Shown here: one piece after another, positions 1 to 6,900 of the stretch
How positions within the stretch are numbered: position 1 is the stretch's first letter
How the letters are laid out: every line of letters starts with the position of its first letter
Source of the DNA: an uncultured Prevotella sp.
GTDB taxonomy: Bacteria > Bacteroidota > Bacteroidia > Bacteroidales > Bacteroidaceae
Reading direction: 5' to 3'
Length of the DNA stretch: 11,094 bases
NCBI GenBank assembly: GCA_900314365.1
Contig: OMVH01000031.1
Span: forward strand, 1 to 11,094
Notes under the pieces: model-generated
The model's database searches: none
What the model was told of the DNA's origin: nothing
What the model saw: the letters and a program-made list of their open reading frames with translations, nothing else
Made by a program: the position numbers and the translations under genes

Positions 1-17
1 GTGATACTTTCACTTAA

Positions 18-208
18 CCTCTCGTTTGCCCTTTTTGCCTATGGCAAGAAGATAGGCTTCACTCGGGAAAGCCAAAGAAAAAAGACAAGCTTTTTCTTTG
101 TCATTCCTCTCGTTTGCACTTTTTGCCTATGGCAAGAAGATAGGCTTCACTCGGGAAAGCCAAAGAAAAAAGACAAGCTTTTTCTTTGTCATTCCTCTCG
201 TTTGCACT
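18..208. repeat. 88-bp tandem direct repeat, two full copies plus a 15-bp partial third
   Basis: Two full units lie at 18-105 and 106-193 and differ by one base (C at 30, A at 118). A third unit begins at 194 and matches for 15 bases to 208 before diverging into the merR promoter. Each unit contains nested inverted repeats. In the first unit these are TTGCC-TAT-GGCAA (35-47), GGCTT/AAGCC (55-59 and 69-73) and AAAGAAAAA/TTTTTCTTT (74-82 and 91-99). The near identity suggests a recent duplication. The stretch stays open from a GTG at position 1, but only as repeated sequence, so I treat 1-239 as non-coding. Confidence 0.93.
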
Positions 209-215
209 ATCTTTG
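185..215 (+). promoter_or_regulatory. Bacteroidetes-type promoter for the MerR-type gene
   Basis: TTTG at 185-188 is followed by a 19-nt spacer and TATCTTTG at 208-215, matching the Bacteroidetes -33 TTTG and -7 TAnnTTTG consensus. Transcription would begin near 221-223, leaving a leader of about 18 nt before the ATG at 240. The -33 element lies inside the second 88-bp repeat unit and the -7 element lies at the point where the partial third unit diverges. The first unit has the same TTTG at 97-100, but the bases at the matching -7 position (120-127) do not fit the consensus, so only the last copy appears functional. Confidence 0.8.
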
Positions 216-239
216 TGCCAATAAAAGAAACCTACCGCT

Positions 240-590
240 ATGGCATTGAACCCTAATAAAGATGTGAAGCTATATTACTCCATCAAGGAGGTGGCAGAGA
301 TGTTCGGGCTTTCAGAGAGTACACTTCGTTTTTGGGAGAAGAAGTTCCCGCAGCTGAAACCCAAGACCGTAAGCTCTAATAAGGTGAGGCAATACACTTC
401 GGCCGACATTGATCTTGTGAGGCAGATATACAGTCTTGTCAAAGTCAGGGGCTTCCGTCTTGACTCTGCACGCAAGCTTCTGACTCAGAATCCTTCAGGT
501 GTAGACAAGAATGCCGAAATCTTAGAACGGCTCATCAATGTGCGTGAGGGACTGAAACAATTGAAGCAGCAACTGGGTGATATGGAATGA
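240..590 (+). CDS. Small MerR-family transcriptional regulator
   Basis: This 116-residue protein is almost entirely a MerR DNA-binding domain. Residues about 12-40 form the winged helix-turn-helix (YSIKEVAEMFGLSESTLRFWEKKFP), the wing region follows, and a second helical pair spans about 55-80. The LRFWEKKFPQL segment resembles the CarA/MlrA-like branch more than the metal-sensing MerR proteins. The C-terminal region, about 93-115, is leucine-rich and probably forms the dimerising coiled coil. There is no effector-binding domain and no cysteine cluster, so the signal it senses, if any, is unknown. The ATG at 240 lies about 18 nt after the predicted transcription start and has no Shine-Dalgarno sequence, which is normal in this phylum. 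The gene stands alone and faces rel. Family assignment is secure; target genes cannot be read from the sequence. Confidence 0.9.
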   Translation: MALNPNKDVKLYYSIKEVAEMFGLSESTLRFWEKKFPQLKPKTVSSNKVRQYTSADIDLVRQIYSLVKVRGFRLDSARKLLTQNPSGVDKNAEILERLINVREGLKQLKQQLGDME

Positions 591-601
591 CCCGTTGCTG
601 C
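566..601. terminator. Hairpin at the merR/rel convergent junction, probable bidirectional terminator
   Basis: GCAGCAAC-T-GGGT (566-578) pairs with ACCC-GTTGCTGC (590-601), giving 12 base pairs with one bulged T and an 11-nt loop (579-589). The merR stop codon (588-590) sits at the loop-stem edge. The structure also forms in the opposite transcript, downstream of the rel stop at 668. Neither side has a long U-tract, so intrinsic termination is plausible rather than certain. Confidence 0.55.
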
Positions 602-667
602 TCCTTGCTATGGCTTTTCTGATGGGGCGGTTGCCGCTTGCATGCAGAAAGGTTTCGTTCTGGTAAA

Positions 668-2956
668 TCAAAGGATTTGCTGAACCTCCTGCAAGTCTTT
701 TACTTTGCGGAGATTGTCCATGATGATCTTTACCTCGTCGCGGTCGTGTACACGAAGCTCTATGCTTCCGTCAAAGATTCCCTCATTGCTCGAGATGGTT
801 ATCTTGTGAATGTTCACATTGAACTGTGAGGTGATGACTTGCGACACATCAAGAAGCATGCCTTTGCGGTCGATACCCTTTACCTCTATGGTGGCGTCGA
901 AGAACATCATCTTGTGCATGTCCCAGCGCGCGTCAAGGATGCGATTACCGAAGCTTGACTTCAGTTTGCTTGCCACCGGACAGGCTCGTTTGTGTATTTC
1001 TATCTGGTTCTTGTTGTCGATGTAGCCTAAAATATCATCGCCTGGTATTGGGTGGCAACAGTGAGGGAATATAAAGTTGCTGAAGTTTTCCTCGGTGATG
1101 ATAACCGGCTTCTTGCGGTTGAAATCCTTGTCCACCGTGAATCGCTGGGGGGCTTTTGCCGGTTGTGTCTCTTCTTCTTTTTTCTTATCCCTGCTGAGGA
1201 AGGGCACGTAACGGCGCCATCCACCCTGCGAGGAATGCTTTTGCCCTTTTTGCTGCAAGGCTTCGAGGTCGCCGTCACCAAGAATGATGGTCTTTTCGCC
1301 GAGGGCAAGGAAGAGGCTCTCATGTTTCAGCAGGTCATGGCTCTCGCAGAGTCTGTCAAGCACGGAAGTGGTGAGCTCCAGGTCGTTTTGTTTTAGCCAG
1401 GAAGTGAGAATATCTTCACCCTGCTTCTGTATTTCCCTGTTCTCGCGTCGGAGTACGGCTTGTATCTTTGCTTTGGCTTTGGCCGTGGAGACAAAGTTTA
1501 TCCATGAGGGCTGTACGTGCTGTGCATTACTCGTGAGTATTTCTACTTGGTCGCCACTTTGAAGCTTGTGGCTGAGTGGAACGAGCTTGTGGTTCACCTT
1601 CGCACCTATGCAGTGGGTGCCCAGGAAGGTGTGTATCTCGAAGGCAAAGTCGAGGGCTGTGCATCCTGCGGGCATGGTCTTGATTTCGCCCTTGGGAGTG
1701 AATACAAAGATTTCGGAGGCAAAGAGGTTCAGCTTTATTGCATCCAAGAAGTCCATGGCGTCGGGCTGCGGGTCGTCCAGAATTTCTTTGATGGTGCGCA
1801 GCCAGTCGTTGAGCTCACCGTCGTCCTCGGTAATCTCGCCACCCTCCTTGTATTTCCAGTGAGCCGCAAATCCCTGTTCGGCTACTTCGTCCATGCGGTC
1901 GCTACGAATCTGTACCTCTATCCAGCGCCCCTGTCTGCTCATGAGCGTAACGTGCAAGGCCTGGTAACCATTGGCTTTCGGATGGTTGAGCCAGTCACGA
2001 AGGCGGTCGGGGTGGCTCTTATAGATTTTACTGATAGCGATGTAGATGTTGAAGCACTCGTTGATTTCATTTTCCCTTACTTTCGGTGTGAATATGATAC
2101 GTACAGCAAGGATATCATAGATTTCATCGAAGGTGACGTGCTTGTTCTGCATCTTCATCCAAATGGAATAGGGGCTTTTGACGCGTGCTTTTATCTGGTA
2201 TTCAATACCCATGGCGTCGAGTGCCTTTCGGATGGGGCCGGTGAAGTCCTCAAAGAGAGAGTCGCGCTGGCTTTGAGTGAGTGAGAGTTTCTGCTCAATA
2301 GCGGCATACTCTTGTGAGTGTTCGAACTTGAAGCTCAAGTTTTCGAGCTCAGTCTTAATTTTGTTCAATCCGAGACGGTTGGCCAAAGGCGCATAGATGT
2401 AGAGCGTCTCACCGGCAATCTTGTATTGCTTGTTAGCCGGCTGTGAGGCCAGGGTGCGCATGTTGTGAAGTCGGTCACAGATTTTAATGAGGATGACGCG
2501 GATGTCGTCGCTCATAGTCAGCAATAGCTTCTTGAAGTTCTCGGCTTGAGCCGAGGCTTGGTCGCCGAATATGCCTCCTGAAATCTTTGTGAGGCCGTCT
2601 ACGATCTGAGCTATCTTCTGTCCGAAGATATTCTCTATGTCCTCCACCGTGTAGTCGGTGTCCTCCACAACATCGTGAAGCAGAGCTGCGCAGATACTCG
2701 TGGAGCCCAGCCCCATCTCCTCGCATGCTATTTGTGCCACAGCGATGGGGTGCATGATGTAGGGTTCGCCGGATAGCCGCCTTACGCCCTTGTGGGCTTG
2801 TCGGGCGAAGTTGAAAGCTTTGGTGATGATGTCGACCTTCTTGCGATGACGAGAGGCCAGATAGGTTTTGATGAGATGCTGGAAGGCATCGTCCACCATT
2901 TTGGCCTCAATCTGGTTGCGGCGTTGTTCCTTGTTGTTATCGAAGTCGTCAGGCAT
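668..2956 (-). CDS. rel: Bifunctional (p)ppGpp synthetase/hydrolase (RelA/SpoT family)
   Basis: This 762-residue, full-length Rel protein makes and degrades (p)ppGpp, the stringent-response alarmone, in the cytoplasm. The HD hydrolase domain (about 45-200) keeps its metal-site motifs: HP at 69-70, HDVVEDT at 94-100 and DRLHN at 161-165. The synthetase domain (about 235-370) has RVKSPYSIW at 258-266, the acidic YDILAVR motif at 280-286, and EVQIR at 347-351. A TGS domain occupies about 412-475. A conserved Cys/His zinc-finger-like region follows, with HCC at 632-634 and H655/C659, and a C-terminal ACT domain spans about 687-760. Both active sites look intact, so a bifunctional enzyme is expected rather than a synthetase-only RelA. 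It is the last gene of the parA-parB cluster, 92 nt after the transglycosylase. I see no obvious own promoter in that gap. Confidence 0.97.
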   Translation of the reverse strand: MPDDFDNNKEQRRNQIEAKMVDDAFQHLIKTYLASRHRKKVDIITKAFNFARQAHKGVRRLSGEPYIMHPIAVAQIACEEMGLGSTSICAALLHDVVEDTDYTVEDIENIFGQKIAQIVDGLTKISGGIFGDQASAQAENFKKLLLTMSDDIRVILIKICDRLHNMRTLASQPANKQYKIAGETLYIYAPLANRLGLNKIKTELENLSFKFEHSQEYAAIEQKLSLTQSQRDSLFEDFTGPIRKALDAMGIEYQIKARVKSPYSIWMKMQNKHVTFDEIYDILAVRIIFTPKVRENEINECFNIYIAISKIYKSHPDRLRDWLNHPKANGYQALHVTLMSRQGRWIEVQIRSDRMDEVAEQGFAAHWKYKEGGEITEDDGELNDWLRTIKEILDDPQPDAMDFLDAIKLNLFASEIFVFTPKGEIKTMPAGCTALDFAFEIHTFLGTHCIGAKVNHKLVPLSHKLQSGDQVEILTSNAQHVQPSWINFVSTAKAKAKIQAVLRRENREIQKQGEDILTSWLKQNDLELTTSVLDRLCESHDLLKHESLFLALGEKTIILGDGDLEALQQKGQKHSSQGGWRRYVPFLSRDKKKEEETQPAKAPQRFTVDKDFNRKKPVIITEENFSNFIFPHCCHPIPGDDILGYIDNKNQIEIHKRACPVASKLKSSFGNRILDARWDMHKMMFFDATIEVKGIDRKGMLLDVSQVITSQFNVNIHKITISSNEGIFDGSIELRVHDRDEVKIIMDNLRKVKDLQEVQQIL

Positions 2957-3010
2957 ATATTAAGTTGGAAATAGGATGTCAGATTGGTATAAGAGATGCG
3001 GAAGCTCCGT

Positions 3011-3041
3011 GGTGCAGGCTTCCTGTCGACAGGCCTGCACC
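3011..3041 (-). terminator. Strong nested hairpin between the transglycosylase gene and rel
   Basis: GGTGCAGGC (3011-3019) and GCCTGCACC (3033-3041) form a perfect 9-bp stem, and the enclosed sequence contains the palindrome CTGTCGACAG (3023-3032). It lies 7 nt downstream of the transglycosylase stop codon in the minus-strand transcript. No U-tract follows, so it could be a partial terminator, an RNA processing or stability element that sets rel expression relative to upstream genes, or a protein-binding palindrome. The hairpin itself is plain; its role is inferred. Confidence 0.5.
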
Positions 3042-3048
3042 GGAATGT

Positions 3049-4392
3049 TTACTTCACCTTGATTTTCTTTCCTGCGCGGATGCTCGAGCCGGAGATGCCG
3101 TTGAGCTTGCGGAGTTTCTTCACTGTGGTGTGGTTGCGCTCGGCAATTTCCGAAAGCGTATCGCCCTCTCTCACAGTGATGCTCTTCGAACTGCGGCTAC
3201 GTTTGCTCTTGCGACTCTTCTTGCTGCTTCGTGCCGATGACCGGCGGCTTGAATAGCTACGGCGTGACTCAACCTGAGGCTCCTCTTTGTTTACTTCTAC
3301 TTCAGTGCGCTTGCTGAGCAGGTCGGACGTGTTGTAGGCATAGATGGAGTCTTCTTTCTCAATATATTGGTTGATGAGGGTTGAAGGGAGACGAAGCGAC
3401 ATGGGATGAGAGTTCCCGTTGACGACATCGCGGCGGTACTGCGGGTTGAGTTCCCTGAGCTGGTCGATATCGGTAGACAGCACGTGGGCAATCTGTTCAA
3501 AATGTACATCGCGATTCACCACTACTGTGTCTGTTCTTACCGGCAGTGTGGTTACCATCGGGCAGATATTGTGGTCGCAGTAGTAGTTCATGATGTAGTT
3601 GGCAGCTATGAATGCTGGCACGTAGCCTCGAGTCTCGCGGGGCAGATAAGGATAAATCTGCCAATAGTCATGGCTGCCTTTTGAACGGTGAATGGCGTGA
3701 TTTACTTTGTCGGGGCCACAGTTGTAAGCTGCGATGACAAGATTCCAGTCACCAAATATCTTGTAAAGGTCGCTGAGGTAGTGGGCTGCAGCATAGGAGG
3801 CCTTTACGGGGTCGCGGCGCTCGTCCACGAGAGAGTTCACTTCAAGTCCGTAGCGCTTGCCCGTGTTGATCATGAACTGCCAAAGCCCGGATGCGCCTAC
3901 TCTGGATACAGCCATAGGGTTCAGTGCCGACTCAATGACGGGCAGGTATTTAAGTTCCAAGGGCAGCTGGTAAGTTTCGAGAGCTTCTTCGAAGATGGGC
4001 ATATAGAAGTTCGAGGCACCGAGCATGATGCTTACAGACCGGCGCAGCTGGCCGCTATAACGATCAATAAACTTCTGGACGACATCGTTGTAGGGCATCT
4101 CTATGATAGTGGGGAGCTTGCTGAGCCTCTGCTTATATACGTCATTACTGTAAATAGGGTTGACATCGGGCAGGTTGCAGTCGCTGTCGGGCTTGAGGTA
4201 GGTCTTATTATAATAAAGGTGTAACAGACTGTCCACGCCTGTGACCATAGCCTCGGGCAGGTCGATGGTTTCTTTTTTGCCCACGGCGTTGGTTACTGTA
4301 ACCTCGCTGTTGTTGTCATTCTGTGCGCTCATTGGGGAGGCACAACAGAATAATATTAATGCTGTAATAAGTTTGTTGAAAGTTCTTTTCAT
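3049..4392 (-). CDS. LysM-containing lytic transglycosylase, MltD-like
   Basis: This 447-residue exported enzyme is predicted to cut peptidoglycan glycan strands in the periplasm, forming 1,6-anhydromuramyl ends. The start at 4392 gives a typical signal peptide (MKRTFNK, a hydrophobic stretch, then SPMSA before QND at 24). An ATG at 4419 would add nine residues and overlap the previous gene, so it was rejected. The SLT/GH23 domain spans about 125-270, with catalytic E154 in IESALNP, then GLWQFM at 169-174 and AAYNCGP at 221-227. A degenerate LysM-like segment lies at about 295-337 and a clear C-terminal LysM at about 405-447 (VREGDTLSEIAERN). Between them, about 376-404 is dominated by Ser, Arg and Lys. 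There is no lipobox, so unlike E. coli MltD it is probably not a lipoprotein. It starts 8 nt after the DUF5683 stop. Confidence 0.93.
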   Translation of the reverse strand: MKRTFNKLITALILFCCASPMSAQNDNNSEVTVTNAVGKKETIDLPEAMVTGVDSLLHLYYNKTYLKPDSDCNLPDVNPIYSNDVYKQRLSKLPTIIEMPYNDVVQKFIDRYSGQLRRSVSIMLGASNFYMPIFEEALETYQLPLELKYLPVIESALNPMAVSRVGASGLWQFMINTGKRYGLEVNSLVDERRDPVKASYAAAHYLSDLYKIFGDWNLVIAAYNCGPDKVNHAIHRSKGSHDYWQIYPYLPRETRGYVPAFIAANYIMNYYCDHNICPMVTTLPVRTDTVVVNRDVHFEQIAHVLSTDIDQLRELNPQYRRDVVNGNSHPMSLRLPSTLINQYIEKEDSIYAYNTSDLLSKRTEVEVNKEEPQVESRRSYSSRRSSARSSKKSRKSKRSRSSKSITVREGDTLSEIAERNHTTVKKLRKLNGISGSSIRAGKKIKVK

Positions 4393-4400
4393 TTTTTTGC

Positions 4401-5084
4401 TTAGAAATTCAGACTGCATTGCAGTCCCAGGGCATTACCCTTCAAGGGATTGCGTTCTATTTGATTGTTTATGACGGCAGGCTCTACGCGCAGACTCAGG
4501 TCGTTGGAGATGTCAAACTCGGAGAGCGAAGCATCAACGTAGGCATCGATCACAGAGAGAGCGTAGACTCCAATCAGGCAGAACACGCTGAGGTCGCGCC
4601 ATCGTCGGTATTTGTCTTTTCTCAGGCGGAATAGTTCCTGATAGCGGCTGATGTTCTCGGAGGTAATTTGCGTACCGAGGTGCATGAACTGGTCATAGCT
4701 GTGGGTTTGCGGGTCGCTGTCCATGATGTCCATGTAGGCCTGTGAATAGTCGTGGTACATCTGGTTGTTCCATGAGAGAGCGTAGGCACACCCTACGAAC
4801 CCGCCGTAGACGATGGGCAGTTTCCAATACTTCCGATTGTAAATCTGTCCGGCACCAGGTATGACTAGCGACAGCCATAATGCTCTCTTGGCACTGGGCC
4901 GCCATTTACTCCAGTCGCGTCCCATTTTCTGGGGCTTGATGCTTTTGGCTGATGCAGCTTCCTGCACAATGGAGTCGGCACTTACCGGCTTGAGCACCGT
5001 AGTGTCGTTGGGATGCTGGGCGGCAACGTCTGTGCTGAAGGCCAGCGCGATGAGAGTCAGACTGAATGCAAGAAGCCTTTTCAC
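4401..5084 (-). CDS. DUF5683-family membrane protein of unknown function
   Basis: This 227-residue protein has an N-terminal signal peptide (MKRLLAFSLTLIALAFS, probable cleavage after VAA at 20-22). A characteristic PGAGQIYNRKYWK motif (76-88) leads into a hydrophobic segment at about 88-105, and a second membrane segment lies at about 165-182. Between them is a polar, tyrosine-rich region. This pattern matches the DUF5683 family, which is common in Bacteroidetes and has no established function that I know of. The start codon is GTG, 7 nt after the parB stop; the signal peptide directly after it supports this start, and the next in-frame ATG (residue 54) would remove the peptide. Its place between parB and a peptidoglycan enzyme suggests an envelope role, but that is inference from context only. 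Confidence 0.85.
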   Translation of the reverse strand: MKRLLAFSLTLIALAFSTDVAAQHPNDTTVLKPVSADSIVQEAASAKSIKPQKMGRDWSKWRPSAKRALWLSLVIPGAGQIYNRKYWKLPIVYGGFVGCAYALSWNNQMYHDYSQAYMDIMDSDPQTHSYDQFMHLGTQITSENISRYQELFRLRKDKYRRWRDLSVFCLIGVYALSVIDAYVDASLSEFDISNDLSLRVEPAVINNQIERNPLKGNALGLQCSLNF

Positions 5085-5091
5085 CTTGAGT

Positions 5092-5994
5092 TTAGTTCTC
5101 TTTCAGTTTGTCGAAAATACTCATAAGTCTGGTCAGCTCCTCGTCGTTGGCGAAGTTGATGCTGATGCGCCCTTTTCCTTTGGAAGAGTACGAGAGTTGC
5201 ACTTTGGTGCCGAGAAATTTCGACAGCTTCGACTTCAGCTCCGTGTACTCCTCAGGCATAGGATTGCGCGGTTTGGCTTCACGAGCATTCGCCTCGCCGT
5301 TCTTTATCTGTTTCACGAGCTCTTCCACTTTGCGCACGGAATAGCCGTTCTTCTGTACTTCTTTGAAAAGCTTTATCTGTTGTGAGGGGCTGTCCAGGGA
5401 TAGCAAGGCACGGGCGTGCCCCATGTCGATTTCCTTCTTCTGCAGTGCCATCTGAACCTGTGCCGGCAGCCGCAGCAGTCGTAGATAGTTGGTGATGGCA
5501 GTGCGGCTTTTCCCGACATGCTCCGACACCTTCTCCTGTGTCATCCCCGGTCGCTCCATGAGCTTCTCGTAAGCCAGGGCAATCTCAATGGCGTTGAGGT
5601 CCTCACGCTGAATATTCTCCACGAGAGCGAGCTCCATGACATTCTCGTCGGCAATGGTGCGGATATATGCGGGCAGTGACTTGAGGCCGGCAATCTGTGA
5701 GGCTCTCCAACGGCGCTCTCCGGCAATAATCTGGAAGCGGTTGGTCTCCACCTGCCTCAGTGTGATGGGTTGGATAATGCCTATTTCCTTAATGCTGGCA
5801 GCCAGTTCCGACAGCGCCTCGGGGTCGAACTCCCGACGGGGCTGATTGGGATTGGGCTCTATCTGGTCAATGGGAATCTCGTTGATAGTGGAGCTTCCTT
5901 GGGTGTGCACCTCCTCTGTGGAGATGAGCGCGTCGAGGCCACGTCCGAGGGCGTTGCTCTTGGCTGAGGTGCTGAATTTCTTATGTACGGGCAT
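5092..5994 (-). CDS. parB: Chromosome-partitioning protein ParB (Spo0J-like)
   Basis: This 300-residue protein is a full-length chromosomal-type ParB, which binds parS sites, uses CTP to slide as a clamp and spreads along DNA for segregation. An N-terminal LGRGLDALI motif (16-24), typical of the ParA-contacting region, follows a short basic tail. The CTP-binding core includes GERRWRA (92-98) and ENIQRED (126-132). The parS-reading helix-turn-helix covers about 150-175 (TQEKVSEHVGKSRTAITNY), followed by GHARALL (192-198). The C-terminal dimerisation region is about 248-300. Its ATG overlaps the parA stop by one base (TAATG), so translation is probably coupled. I saw no convincing parS 16-mer in this window, so the sites must lie elsewhere. 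Confidence 0.97.
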   Translation of the reverse strand: MPVHKKFSTSAKSNALGRGLDALISTEEVHTQGSSTINEIPIDQIEPNPNQPRREFDPEALSELAASIKEIGIIQPITLRQVETNRFQIIAGERRWRASQIAGLKSLPAYIRTIADENVMELALVENIQREDLNAIEIALAYEKLMERPGMTQEKVSEHVGKSRTAITNYLRLLRLPAQVQMALQKKEIDMGHARALLSLDSPSQQIKLFKEVQKNGYSVRKVEELVKQIKNGEANAREAKPRNPMPEEYTELKSKLSKFLGTKVQLSYSSKGKGRISINFANDEELTRLMSIFDKLKEN

Positions 5995-6776
5995 TATTCT
6001 TCTCTTTTCCAGTTAGCGTTCTTGTTGATGATTTCCTTGGCTAAAGCCAAGTGGTTGCGGGCTCCTGCGGAGTCAGCATCGTAGAGGATGACGGGCAGTC
6101 CGTGGCTCGGGCTTTCGCTGAGCTTCACGTTGCGCTGGATGACCGTCTTGAAGACCAGCTCCTGGAAGTGGCGCTTCACGTCGTCGTAGATTTGGTTGGC
6201 CAGTCTCAGGCGGCTGTCGTACATAGTGAGGAGAAAGCCCTCTATTTCGAGCTTCGGGTTGAGCTTGCTTTTGATAATCCTTATGGTGTTGAGCAGTTTG
6301 CTGATGCCCTCGAGGGCAAAATACTCGCACTGCACCGGTATGATGACGGAGTCGGCAGCAGTGAGTGAGTTTACGGTAATGAGTCCCAGTGAGGGAGAGC
6401 AGTCGATGAGGATGTAGTCGTATTCACTGCGTATGGGGTCCAGGATTCCCTTGAGTACCTTTTCCCGGTTTTCGAGGTTCAGCATTTCGAACTCCGCTCC
6501 CACGAGATCCATGTGGCTCGGCACGATGTCAAGTCCCTCGATGTCTGTGGTGTAGATGGCATCGCGCACGTCGGCATGGTTGATGATGCACTCATAGATG
6601 GAGCAGTCCACTTGTTTGATGTCCACTCCCAGGCCGCTGGAGGCGTTTGCCTGTGGGTCGGCGTCAACAACGAGTACTGACTTTTCGAGTGTGGCCAGCG
6701 AGGCTCCTAAGTTGATGGCCGTGGTTGTTTTACCCACACCGCCTTTCTGATTGGCTAATGCAATAATCTTACCCAT
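5994..6776 (-). CDS. parA: Chromosome-partitioning ATPase ParA (Soj-like)
   Basis: This 260-residue protein is a deviant-Walker ATPase of the ParA/MinD superfamily, which binds DNA as an ATP dimer and moves ParB-parS complexes. The deviant Walker A motif KGGVGKTT is at 11-18, the A-prime region VVDADPQ at 36-42, and the Walker B region LIDCSPSLG at 123-131. The C-terminal signature VIQRNVKLSESPSHG (212-226) is typical of chromosomal Soj/ParA. The short N-terminus, with no extra DNA-binding domain, matches chromosomal rather than P1-type plasmid ParA. It is the first gene of the minus-strand cluster and has a TAnnTTTG promoter element 29 nt upstream of the start. Confidence 0.97.
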   Translation of the reverse strand: MGKIIALANQKGGVGKTTTAINLGASLATLEKSVLVVDADPQANASSGLGVDIKQVDCSIYECIINHADVRDAIYTTDIEGLDIVPSHMDLVGAEFEMLNLENREKVLKGILDPIRSEYDYILIDCSPSLGLITVNSLTAADSVIIPVQCEYFALEGISKLLNTIRIIKSKLNPKLEIEGFLLTMYDSRLRLANQIYDDVKRHFQELVFKTVIQRNVKLSESPSHGLPVILYDADSAGARNHLALAKEIINKNANWKREE

Positions 6777-6805
6777 AAATCGTTCTTTCTCTCTTTTGTA
6801 GTTTG

Positions 6806-6813
6806 CAAAGTTA
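6806..6813 (-). promoter_or_regulatory. Probable -7 element of the parA cluster promoter
   Basis: Read on the minus strand this is TAACTTTG, a full match to the Bacteroidetes -7 consensus TAnnTTTG, 29 nt upstream of the parA ATG. I found no clear TTG at the expected -33 distance, so the promoter may be weak or may depend on AT-rich upstream sequence. Transcription would start near 6799. Confidence 0.55.
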
Positions 6814-6854
6814 CATATTTTATGTGAGACTGCGCCACTTTAAACCTTTTTTCG

Positions 6855-6862
6855 TACTTTTG
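6855..6862 (+). promoter_or_regulatory. Probable -7 element of the surE-lpxB promoter
   Basis: TACTTTTG matches the TAnnTTTG consensus and lies 38 nt upstream of the surE ATG. As for the divergent parA promoter, no convincing TTG is seen at the usual -33 spacing. The two -7 elements are about 41 nt apart and point away from each other, so their upstream regions overlap and polymerase binding at one could affect the other. Confidence 0.5.
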
Positions 6863-6900
6863 CAGAAGATTTTAGCGGTAACAGACATAACATCAATACA

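Noticed and set aside
1..249. Open frame of 82 codons on the plus strand across the repeats
   Set aside because: It is open only because the 88-bp unit is repeated. It begins at the window edge, overlaps the promoter and merR start, and shows no protein family features.
1517..2284. 255-codon open frame antisense to rel
   Set aside because: It lies wholly inside the well-supported rel gene on the other strand and has no recognisable domain. Long antisense frames are common opposite GC-rich third positions.
3484..3489. CACGTG core as a possible parS site near parAB (another near 7262)
   Set aside because: The flanking bases do not match the TGTTnCACGTGAAACA palindrome, and both lie inside conserved coding sequence.
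3688..4224. 178-codon open frame antisense to the transglycosylase gene
   Set aside because: It overlaps the conserved SLT domain on the opposite strand and has no family resemblance.
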